The notes beneath the pieces are model-generated. The model worked only from the letters and a program-made list of their open reading frames with translations. It had not been told where the DNA came from and did no database searches. A stretch of DNA of 64,000 nucleotides from assembly GCF_003945595.2 (NCBI RefSeq), contig NW_024104617.1, forward strand, positions 322,095 through 386,094, in the 5' to 3' direction. The stretch is from Pipra filicauda (Eukaryota; Chordata; Aves; Passeriformes; Pipridae). Positions 12,766 through 22,466 of this stretch are shown one piece after another (position 1 is the first letter of the stretch; each line of letters begins with the position of its first letter). The translations under genes and the position numbers were made by a program.

Positions 12766-15700
12766 TACAGAGACATATATAGTACCGAAGCTCTGATATA
12801 ATAAATCTATTTGGAGTCACTTTATCTTTTCTAATCAGAATTTAGAGACATTACACTTCTGGCACCAACCACAACAACTCCACTTAAATAACGTCTTTGA
12901 AAAAACTACAGAAAACTTTTCTACCTAAGGCAAGAAGAAATCACCAGGAATACTTCCCTAATGCATTTTTGAAAGGAGAAAAACACATAAGATAATAGAA
13001 ATAAGGTCGATTTTCAAATGAAATTTTTAAATAAGTATACCAGAAGAATACACATTATATTCCTGTTACAAACTAGCAAAGCTCTGCCAAAGGCAAGTAG
13101 AACATGGAAACTGGTAGGCTGCAATTCAGTACTCTCTATAAAGGTTCAAAAGCTTTTCACATGGGATATATTTATTGGTATTTATTCTTTGGCTTTGAAC
13201 CATAATAAAGCACAAATTCTTAAGTCACTATAGAATCACCAGACAGTTACGTGGATTATTTGCAAAGTACAGAACAGCCTTGTTATGAATCAAAGGGTCG
13301 GTACTACATCAAGTACTAAAGACAAATTTGGCAGGACACAATCAAGAATACCTCTATTACACCACTGTTCTCATAAAGATTTAGGAAAAAAAAAATCAAA
13401 TATACCTAATTTTGCAAGATGTTTTAGAGCCTCTGCATGTGTATTTTGTTTCCCAACACTGGTTCTCTCAACCATGTGTCTCAATAGAGCCAGTGGTCAT
13501 GAGCAATGTTTTTAAATGAAAGCTGAGATTTCCACGTGTAACACTAACACAGACAAAATACCAAATATATTATATGTACTTAAAATCAATAGCTATTTCA
13601 AGTGTACTACTAAGAAAATGACATTAGATAGGATTTTTTTTTGTTTCAAAAATAATTTCTAAGTTCAGTGGGACTTATCATCAAATATATACATGCAGCA
13701 GTCTCTGGATCTGAATTTTTAAGAGCAGTACCCCAAATCCACCAGAGTCAGCATCTAAATAAGCAACTGCCCTAATAGTGAAGAACTCTGGTCATGACTC
13801 CATCTCCAGTAACTATGTCTCACAACATTTGTAAATGAAAATGTGGATTGTAGTATTGCCCTATTTATCTTAGGAATTTCAGCAAGATCTCTTCCCTTCA
13901 TTGTGAAGGAAACTGAAAGACTCCTGCCTATCCTGCCCAACAAGCTCTACAGCAAAGCATTCCTTCAACATCCATCCCTACCTCCATTCCCTTTCTCCCC
14001 TTCACAAAATATGCCTACACAATAGGTAGATTTTCAGAAGTTACACAAATCTTTCTTTTAAACGTGCTGAGTTATACACTCATTTTTCCATGTTTACATT
14101 TAGCAGTGGCACTGATTTCCCCAAGAAGCCTATAGCATTTTCTCCTTCTGTTCTGTGTTCATATGGCACTGAAGAAAACGCATGCTGCTTTTCAACCAAA
14201 GCTCTTAGCTATTTACCAAAATACTGTTTAGTAAAAAGACAAACTTTTTTTGTTTGTAGTGAGTTTTGTAATCAGCAAAAACATTTCCTTTTAAACATAT
14301 TAGCTTGTCTTTAACTGACGAAATAGATATGTTGAATAAAGTTTTCCTGATGTAAACGGACAAGTAAAACCTGCTATGTGATACAAGAAAATCTTGGAAA
14401 TCAATTTGCTGAGCACTGCGCAGTCTTCTATTAAAAAAAATGCCTCATAGCAAAAATTAAAAAAGAAACAGGGCTCTACAAACTTTTTAAGTTTTGAAGA
14501 TAGTAAATTATTTTCCCTGTTCCAATGTGGGAAAAACCACGTTCTTGCAAGCTTCATGTATTTCCATTTAGTTCTTGTCTCAACAGTGGCACAAAGTTGA
14601 ATTTGGGAAAAAAAAAAAAAAATGAAAAATTTCAGCAAATTTTCTTACTGAGAGAAAAAAAAAATAGAAGTTTTTTATTTGCTTTCTTATCTCTCTGCCT
14701 GTAAAAGCTCCTGTCACATTCACTTTGACAAATGCCTGTGTAGCAGAGTGCAAGGCTGTGTCTTACAACCTCTACCCTGCAGCAGCTGGGACTTCTCCTA
14801 GCTTAAAACATTAAGTCAATTTTATTTCTTTTTTTTTCCAGACTGAGTGATATTGGGTTTTGTTTTCCCGAGAGGAAAAAAATACGTTTCCATGAAAAAT
14901 TTGAATTGGAGGGCACAGGAGGGAAGTTTCAATCTGAAAATCAGAAAGATAAACAGTTTTTATCTCTGACCAGTCTGATACAGTATATCCAAGACTTACT
15001 AATTCAGTGTAAAGGACCATGTTAGAGACAGTATTTATATGAGAACAATCAGCAGAAGTTGACATTAAGAGGGGTGGTAATAAGCCTCTTCACTTAAAAG
15101 ATACAGACTGGATGCTTTTGATTTGGCATCACTATAAGCCCATAGCTCCACAATGTATATGCTACAGTTTACTTAGATGGTTTCCACTGCTGCAACAGCC
15201 TATAAAGTATATAACATGGTCAGTGATTAAAAACAATGAGCAGTTTGGAGCCCTCACAAAAATGCAAGCCCAGATAAAAATCACAGTCAATCTCAGTGTT
15301 AAGGAAAATGAATCAAGAAATACAATGGCAAGTAATGTAAGCAAAAAACAGATCCAAAGAGCTACTCCCTGCCAAAATAAACAAGAAGGAGAGAATGTGT
15401 AACTCTGAATTCCCATTTTTATTCAGAGCTTAACTGGAATGTACTGGGGGCAAAGTGCACAAATGAAGAGTAAAAATTCAGAAAGCCCAACTACGTTTTC
15501 TTTCATTTCAGAGATGGGGTTGTCTCAGCTCTCTGTCTGTAATCACACACTTATCCAGCCCTGCTCCTTCAAATTTACCTTACAAGTTGTACAGGAGACA
15601 ATGGCTCGCTTCATTTGAGCAGATGCACAGTGTCATATGCCTGGTGGAATGAGCTACAAATCTTGCATGGAAAAATGTACACCAGCATATGTTCAAGCAG

Positions 15701-15839
15701 CATCAGTAATACCTTCTCTTAAATGACTGGGACTGCATTTAGGCTTCTAAACCCAACTTTAGATCATATTCATTAAAACTAAATGAATGAAATGAGATTT
15801 GGCAGTAAAGTTAAAGATTACCTTCTCTCTACCCAAATA
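12766..15839. other. Intron 2 stretch, nothing recognised
   Basis: This is AT-rich, unique-looking DNA with A runs at about 14608 and 14655. The frames on either strand (for example a 112-codon frame at 14300-14638 on the minus strand) lack similarity and appear fortuitous. Confidence 0.65.
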
Positions 15840-16127
15840 TCACAGAATCATCAAGGTTGGAAGAGACCTTCAAGGTCATCTAGTCCAACTGTAAATCCAG
15901 CAGCACCATAAGCACCTCTAAACACAAGTGCCACATCCAGATGCTTCTTGAACATCTCCAGAGATGGTGACTCCACCACATTCCTAGGCAACCTATTCCA
16001 ATACCTAACTACTCTGCCGGCGATTTTTTTTCCCCTAACATCTAATCTGAATCTCCCCTGATGCAGCTTGAGGCCATTTCCTCTTGCCCTTCACTTGAGA
16101 CATGGCAGAAGAGACCAACCCCCACCT
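15840..16127 (-). mobile_element. CR1 LINE, 3' part (left half of an element split by an LTR)
   Basis: It starts with cacagaatcatcaaggttgg and the AGAGACCTTCAAGGTCATCT block of a reversed CR1 3' end. It continues through the ACTCCACCACATTC and GAATCTCCCCTGATGCAGC blocks to GACCAACCCCCACCT at about 16127, where CR1 similarity stops abruptly. Similarity resumes in register at about 16527, so this and the right half are one CR1 insertion. Confidence 0.92.
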
Positions 16128-16526
16128 TGTGAAGGAGCAAGATTCAGGATGGGAGCAGTTTCAGGCATGGAGAAAGACATACAGCAATTATATGGACTTT
16201 ATATATTGGACTTTACCGTTATATGGACTTTATTATATGGACTTTACCGTTATTATGTGGTTTCAGATATGCGTATCGCATTGTACCCACACTACACAGT
16301 GCACAGCCTGGGCATGCCCGGGTTTGCCATGAGTTTGCCTGCTCTCTGCTTCCCCGCTCCCCCCTCTGATAGGCTGAAGAAGCTGCAGAGAGGAGACAGT
16401 TACCATTTGCTCTTTCCTCCATAAAACCTCTGGAAACCTCAATAAAGTATTCCAGTTGCACCTCTACCTCGACTCCGGACCCATCCGTGCTGTGTCACGG
16501 CCCCATCCCCCCTCAGACTGTGGCAC
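16128..16526 (+). mobile_element. Solo LTR of an endogenous retrovirus nested in a CR1
   Basis: A block of about 400 bp interrupts an otherwise collinear CR1. It starts with TGTGAAGG. At the right it contains a TATA-like ATAAAA (16421-16426), an AATAAA polyadenylation signal (16441-16446) and a CA cleavage candidate at about 16459. TATA and AATAAA only about 20 bp apart imply a very short R region, as in avian alpharetrovirus-type LTRs. U3 carries a local repeat of ttatatggacttta (16190-16255). The possible target duplication is CACCT/CACAT with one mismatch, so the right edge is uncertain by a few bases. No gag, pol or env is present, so this is a recombined solo LTR. Orientation is inferred from the AATAAA on the + strand. 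Subfamily not assigned. Confidence 0.75.
16190..16256 (+). repeat. Imperfect tandem repeat inside the LTR U3
   Basis: There are four imperfect copies of TATGGACTTTA or TTGGACTTTA (tatatggactttat, attggactttaccg, tatatggactttat, tatatggactttaccg). The units occur as alternating pairs, so the array looks like a duplicated dimer of about 35 bp. Confidence 0.8.
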
Positions 16527-16905
16527 CACATCACTACAACCTCACTACAAACTCCAGTAGTTGCAGAGAGCAATGAGGTCTCCCCTAAGACTCCTCTTCT
16601 CCAGACTAAACAACCCCAGCTCCATCAGCCGTTCATCATAGGACTTACCCAGGCCCTTAGCCAGCTTCGTTGCTCTTCTCTGGATATGCTCCGGCACTTC
16701 AATGGTTGAAGTGAGGGGCCCAGAACTGGACGCAGGACTTGACGTGCGGCCTCACCAGTGCCGAGTACAGAGGGACAAACACTTTCCTTGTCCTGCTGGC
16801 CACACTATTCTTGATACAGGCCAAAATGCCATTGGCCTTATTGGCCAGCTGGGCACACTGTTGGCTCATATAAAGCTGGCTATCAATCAGCAATCCCAAA
16901 ATTAT
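16527..16905 (-). mobile_element. CR1 LINE, ORF2 C-terminal part (right half of the split element)
   Basis: CR1 resumes at CACTACAACCTC and runs to about 16905. On the minus strand, 16699-16899 reads [19 protein letters not shown] and then SVASRTRKV and YSALVRPH, the C-terminal end of the CR1 reverse-transcriptase polypeptide. Stops and frameshifts occur further downstream, so it is inactive. The element is 5'-truncated. Confidence 0.92.
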
Positions 16906-17506
16906 GAATTATGAAGTCAGGACTTCACCCAAAGTATAGGAATAACAAAGACAACTGGGCCCTAATTCCTCATTTGCTCTAACTCATAAAAGTCCTAGTA
17001 GTGCCTACCAGTGCTTCCAAATACAGGTGTAGTGAAGTAGGACAGGACTGTGAAAGAGATAAATAAACCTCATTCAATCACTCCTCTACTCAAGAGATAC
17101 CTGGAGGCAATGAACAAAAGAAAATGAGCTCCTCTCTAGCTCTGATCTCAGTTTTACCCCATAAAAGCCATCTGACTTACCACTTTTTTGTGAAGACCTG
17201 CTCTAAAAGCTTAGTTTTTCTCACTACTTGTGTACCATGACACACAAAGAATTGAAATGTCACCAAAATGTAAGCACACCTAAAGTGAATTCCATTACCT
17301 TTGTTTTCTCCCATTACAAAGAGAAGATTTACTTCCCTAAAATGAGAAAAAACACAGTATGTTCTAAACAGGAACTGTAAAGGAGCATCACCAGAATGGT
17401 ACTGTTGTGCCATTCAAAATATCAGACACTAAATTAAAAATCTTGCACAGAGTAATTGTATTGGTAAAGAAACCATGTAATACTCTGCCTGGAAATGCCA
17501 CCATCC
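16906..17506. other. Spacer between two CR1 copies
   Basis: About 600 bp of unique-looking intron between two CR1 copies in the same orientation. I see no gene or repeat. Confidence 0.65.
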
Positions 17507-18257
17507 TAGAATCATAGAATCATAGAATCATGGAATCATAGAATCATAGAATCAGCTGGGTTGGAAGGGACCTCAGAGATCATCAAGTCCAACCTTTGAT
17601 CCACTACCACCGCGGTTACTAGACCATGGCACTAAGTGCCACATCCAGTCTTATCTTAACCTCCAGGGACGGAGAATCCACCACTTCCCTGGGTAGCCCA
17701 TTCCAATGCCTGATTACCCTCTCTGTAAAGAATTTCTTCCTAATATCTAACCTAAACCTCCCCTGGCACAGCTTAAGACCATGCCCTCTTGTCTTGCTGA
17801 TAGTTGCCTGGGAAAAGAGACCAACCCCCACCTGGCTACAACCTCCTGTCAGGGAGTTGTAGAGAGTGAGGAGGTCTGCCCTGAGCCTCCTCTTTTCCAG
17901 GCTGAACAGCCCCAGCTCCCTCAGCCTCTCCTCATAGGACTTGTGCTCAAGTCTCTTCACCAGCCTCGTTGTTCTCCTCTGGACCTGCTCCAGCACCTCA
18001 ATATCCTTCCTGAACCGAGGGGCCCAGAACTGGACACAGCACTCGAGGTGTGGCCTCACCAGCACTGAGTACAGGGGAAGAATCACTTCCCTGGTCCTGC
18101 TGGCCACACTGTTCCTGATCCAGGCCAGGATGCCATTGACCTCCTTGGCCACCTGGGCACATTGCTGGCTCATATTCAGCTTCTTGTCAATCCAAACTCC
18201 CAGGTCCCTCTCTCCTTGGTTGCTCTCCAGCCACTCTGTCCCCAGCCTGTAGCACCT
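17507..18257 (-). mobile_element. CR1 LINE with an open ORF2 C-terminus (best preserved copy)
   Basis: The left end has six octamer units (agaatcat or variants, 17508-17555), then the GGTTGGAAGGGACCTCAGAG block. On the minus strand one frame is open from the truncated 5' end (about 18255) through [15 protein letters not shown] (about 18180) to the stop at 17619-17621, roughly 210 codons. It contains [40 protein letters not shown] and a final LDVALSAMV before the natural stop. This is the C-terminal part of the CR1 ORF2 protein (reverse transcriptase, thumb and tail); the catalytic motif and the endonuclease are missing through 5' truncation. The unbroken frame marks it as the youngest CR1 in the window, but it is a fragment and cannot be active. 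Confidence 0.95.
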
Positions 18258-20204
18258 TGCAACTTAACACATTAACCCAGAGAGGATAAATGATTCTTGG
18301 TCTAGTTTCTGGTGGCAAATGAAGGATTGACACGGGAGCGAAAAAGATGATGATTATAGAATCTGAATATATGAGAACAAGAGAACAAGAAACAAATCTG
18401 AAGTATCTCTATCATACATATAAAAATACTAACCTTTAACTTGAATTTATTCTAATTACCTACTGCAGTGCAACTGTAGCATATTTGAAATGACATGCTG
18501 GTTAAAGAAATTCTTGTGGGAGGTGGTCCCTTCTCTGCGACCACAGGATGTTTTACTAGGAGATGTTAGTAATGTTCTTCATTAATGGTAATGGCTGCAA
18601 TACTGTGAAGGAGAGGGATTACCTATGAGTTCCTCTACAAGTGTGGGAATAGCCAGATGTGTCCTGGAAGTGTTAATTGCACTTGCTGTGACAAAGGGGC
18701 CTTCTGAGCATGGGAAGACCAAAACATTATGAAGAAGCAATCAGTAACAACATCACTGTGGTTGTAACAATAAGGCAGATGCTTCTGTACTCTGACTAAT
18801 GTTCCACACAAACATGTTTGGAGCAAACACTTGTTACCCAAGAACAATAAATTTTTACATTTTACAGTACTTATGCCAGTAAATGTAAATACTCAAATGC
18901 CTGTGGGAAGTAAATGCCTAGGAGGCACATGTATGTTCTAATGTCACTTTCCAGCAAGTTTTGAAGAATAGTCAAAGAAGTCCAACTTTTAAAACAGGTT
19001 TCTAAATTTTCCAATACATAAATTGTTCCATTAACCTCTACTCATGAATATTTTCATATGACATTTTCTGATGTAGAAGAGAGTTGTAGAGTACACCTTT
19101 CATTTTTCTGGATCTCTCTGGATCTCTCCTCCAACTCACTCAAACAGACAGTAATAGTTCTACATCTCACTGCTGTGGGTTTGGATTTTTAAATAGAAAA
19201 TGTTTAACAGCCTTCAGTCTGTTTTTAACTTGAGGCACAAATGCCTGTGACAGAGTTTTATTTTATTTGTATTCCCGCATGCCCAAAGTGCCCAAGCCAG
19301 TTTCACACTGATAAAACTTGAATTCTCCATTTACACAGTCCTGTGATGTTAGCAGATCAACTGGATGGTCACCTGTAATCTCTTACCATACGTTTTCATT
19401 CCCCACCATTCAAAAATGATGGGTACATGAGATGGACTTCAGAGTGTCTCTGCAGAGGGCCTAAGTCAATCTGTAATAATTTAAGAATATAGCAGATTCT
19501 TATTCTCCTACCAAAGTACCAGCACACATGTAGCATGACGGACTGATAGTATGATTATTGTATATACCTACTGCAAAATATTATTTATACCTATTGTCAA
19601 AATTGGTGACAGACTCAGAAACAGGATGGACAGTTAAAAACTAGATGTACCTTCATTGCCTTCAATAGATGGTACTACAACATTTTAAAATTCAATTGTA
19701 ACAGCTATTCCTTCACTTTCCACACCTTAGAATACAGAAAAATTCATAATCTGGTCATTCAAGGTAAGAATGCAAATGTGAAATGATTTACCTCTTATCA
19801 ATTATCTCACTGGTACCTCTAACCTGAAGAGCAGAACTGAGTATTTCCCATTCAAACTGCTCCAAAAGATACATGAAATGATGGGGTCAGCAGCAGAGAT
19901 AAAACAGGAGCCCAGAGCTCCTGACTTTGTGAAATACCTTTTATTTTAAGATGTTTAACAAGAATTTATAATCTTATTTGGTTTTTATGCTTAAAATTAC
20001 ACTTTTCAGACTCCATATATCTAAAATTAACTTCATGTTATACATTTATCCATGTATATATGTGTGGTGAAAACAAAAAGTGTTCATGTGTGTGATTCAA
20101 ACCTGAAAGATTCCCCAGATGGTTGGCCTTTCATGGCAGTCCCAGGAGGAAACAGCAAGAAGAACACAAAAGTAGTACTCACTCTTCACAGCTCAAAGTT
20201 TCTG
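18258..20204. other. Intron 2 stretch, nothing recognised
   Basis: Unique-looking AT-rich intron without a convincing exon, repeat or RNA gene. Confidence 0.65.
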
Positions 20205-20960
20205 AACATGGCTCAACACCCAGATGGACACAGGTGACAAGTGGTGTCCCTCAGGGCACCATATTGGTACCAACACTGCCTGACATCTTCATCAGTGACA
20301 CAGACAGTGATACCAAGTGCACCCTCCGAAAATTTGCAGTTGACACACCTGAGGGATGCGCTGCCATCAGGAGGGACCTGGACAAGCTCGAGAAGTGTGC
20401 CCGTGGGAACCCAATGAGGTCCTGCACCTGGATCTGGACGGCCACCAGCATCCATACAGGCTGGAGCTGAATGAATTCGAAGTAGCCCTACTGAGAAGAG
20501 AAGGACTTGGGGATGCTGGTGGATGAGAGGTTGGACATGAGCTGACAATGTGTGCTCTCAGCCCAGAAAGCCAACCACATCCTAGGCTGCATCAAAAGTA
20601 GTGTGGACAGCAGGTTGAGGGACGTGGTTCTGTCCCGCTACTCTGCTCTGGTGAGACCCCACCTGGAGTGCTGTATCCAGTCCTGGGGTCCCCAGCGCAG
20701 GAAAGACATGGACCTGTTAGAGCAGGTCCAGAGGAGGGTCACAAAAATGATCAGTGAGCTAGAGCACTTCTACAGAGACAGGCTGACAGAGTTGGGGTTG
20801 TTCAGCTCAGAGAGAGAAGACTCTGCAGCCTTTTAGTAATGAAAAGGGGGCTTATAAGAAAGATGGGGGCAGACTTTTTAGTAGGGTCTGTTGCAACAGG
20901 ACAACAGATAATGGTTTTAACCCAAAAGAGGGTAGATTTAGACTAGGTATTTAAACCAGG

Positions 20961-21009
<49 letters not shown>

Positions 21010-21077
21010 ACAAGGGAGGTAGACTAGATGACCTTTAAGGTACCTTCCAAACGAAGCTAGTCTATTATTCTATGAAT
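20205..21077 (+). mobile_element. CR1 LINE, plus orientation, with degenerate reverse-transcriptase motif
   Basis: On the + strand, 20225-20350 reads VTSGVPQGTILVPTL and then CTLRKFAVDT. CR1 reverse transcriptases have SGVPQGSVLGP and FADDT there, so one of the two catalytic aspartates is replaced by Val. After a frameshift, 20552-20836 gives [30 protein letters not shown] and ELGLFSSE, the C-terminal part. The element then follows CR1 to about 20955, jumps over roughly 200 bp of the consensus with a (TA)n tract at the junction, and ends in the 3' tail GGTAGACTAGATGACC to TATTCTATGA at 21077. It is inactive. It is antisense to ARHGAP6, unlike most CR1 copies here. Confidence 0.93.
20961..21010 (+). 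repeat. (TA)n microsatellite with TATG ends
   Basis: A run of about sixteen TA units (about 20967-20998) is flanked by TATGTG on the left and two TATG units on the right. It sits exactly where the plus-strand CR1 loses part of its 3' region. Confidence 0.95.
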
Positions 21078-22306
21078 ATGTATACTCTATTGTCTTTGAT
21101 GGTGTTACCTCCATTTGTGTATCTTCATCTCCCACTGGAACTGCCTGTGGCAGTTCAGACTGTCAGAAGTTATTGCAGTGCCCTTACTGATCCAGTTTCT
21201 CCTATGAATATCCTGTAAAACTGTTGTCCTATTGATCAAATGTTTTTTAAGGCACCAGGGGAGCTGGTGGGACTTGAAGAAGTTGATTAAATCCATCTCA
21301 CTACAAACTGATGCTTTGCTGTAATTGGTAAGTTGGACTTTGTTGGTTTTGGCAGGACTTTTCTGCAGATGCTGAAAAGCTGATGAATACACAAGCCTGT
21401 CTCTGTCACATTTTTTCTTTCCCACATCATTATTTTCATGGACTGGATGACTTTTTTCCTGCTTAACTTTGACTCATTAGAAAATTGGTCTTGTGGCACA
21501 CAGCACCTCTGCTCATAGCCAAAGGTGAGAATTCAGTGATCCCTTGATACTCCTTACATAAGTATACAACTGCAAAGAAACAACAGGAAAGCCAGATTTG
21601 CAGATGACTGCACAACAGTTGTCTATGCTATGCTTGATCTCCAGCCTACAGGAAACAACAGAAACTTTCTCATTAGTTTTAGTGAGGTTTAGATCTTTTC
21701 CATAGTACACTAAGCACACATCCTGCATCAGGATTCTAAGAGCTGAGCTTCTCCTTTTCAGTTAACCTTCTGTTTCCTAAGAGTTCAATGTTTTATGCTG
21801 AAGATTAACTTGTTTTTTAGGAAATAAACACCACTGCCTTTAGGAAAACTTGGGTAGGATTCATCTTATTTGATGTAAATATCTTCACTGTCTGTCTGAA
21901 CTAGTGATACTTGGCTTTCTTCACAGACAATGCAATACAGAGTGAAAATGCCACTTCTAGGGTATGATCTACCTGACCTACATAGAGCTTTACTTTAGGT
22001 TGTCAGGAAATGTGAGAAAAGCCTTTCTGCCTCAACTGAGTATCAAGACATCCTAGGATGAATAGGTCTGATTTAGATTATCTACCCTGTAGACATCTGT
22101 CCTTGATCAGATGATCCCATCCCCAGGTGGCCCGAATTGGACACAGCAGACAAACAACTTTACTCGTCACTTTTACACAGTGACTATGTTTAAGCAAAAC
22201 TGAAATAGAGGACAATATCTGTAGAATAAAAACTCTCATGTTTATTGCTGTGATATGAAATCAGTGGCTTAGCAATCTAAATAGAGACAGTTTATCAAGC
22301 CCTTAC
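21078..22306. other. Intron 2 stretch adjacent to exon 2
   Basis: This is the first 1.2 kb of intron 2 downstream of exon 2 on the gene strand. Beyond the donor GTAAGG I see no feature. Confidence 0.65.
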
Positions 22307-22466
22307 CTTTGGGGATAGTAATCTGACAGCCCAGGTCACAGTCCTGCTGCAACTGATAAAAAGCCACTTCCTGCAGCCGAGCACGCTCCAACTCCGAGAG
22401 GCTTTGAACGGGAACTGACTTCAGCCGAACACTGCGCCCTGACATGCTGTTCCAAGTGAAATCACC
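22307..22466 (-). CDS. ARHGAP6: ARHGAP6 coding exon 2 (internal exon, N-terminal region of Rho GTPase-activating protein 6)
   Basis: This 160-nt internal exon reads on the minus strand in phase 0 from Gly-Asp-Phe-Thr-Trp and gives 53 codons without a stop plus one leftover base. Recognisable segments are [32 protein letters not shown] and CQITIPK, which I recognise as ARHGAP6. The acceptor is CTGTAG before the exon (bases 22467-22468 are the AG) and the donor is AAAG/GTAAGG (GT at 22305-22306). The leftover G joins the first two bases of the exon at 2900-2971 to make Asp, giving Pro-Lys-Asp-Gly-Gln, so the two exons fit each other. ARHGAP6 stimulates GTP hydrolysis by RhoA and affects the actin cytoskeleton. 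This exon lies upstream of the RhoGAP domain and contains no catalytic arginine finger. Preservation of frame and both splice sites argues for a functional gene. The first coding exon must lie beyond base 64000. Confidence 0.95.
22443..22445 (-). promoter_or_regulatory. ARHGAP6: Candidate internal start codon for short ARHGAP6 isoforms
   Basis: Codon 8 of exon 2 is an in-frame ATG in the context AACAGCATGTCA, with A at -3 and T at +4, so only a moderate initiation context. Mammalian annotation contains shorter ARHGAP6 isoforms that begin with the same Met-Ser-Gly-Arg-Ser segment, driven from noncoding first exons inside intron 1. Conservation of this Met is consistent with the same use here. 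The sequence does not prove initiation at this site. Confidence 0.4.

Larger units (their letters stand above)
2972..22306 (-). other. ARHGAP6: ARHGAP6 intron 2 (19.3 kb)
   Basis: This interval lies between the two exons and starts with GTAAGG at 22306 and ends with ACAG at 2972 on the minus strand. It contains five CR1-type fragments and one nested solo LTR, listed separately. Outside them I see no further ARHGAP6 exon. The splice phase (one base over) is compatible with direct joining of exons 2 and 3. Confidence 0.85.
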
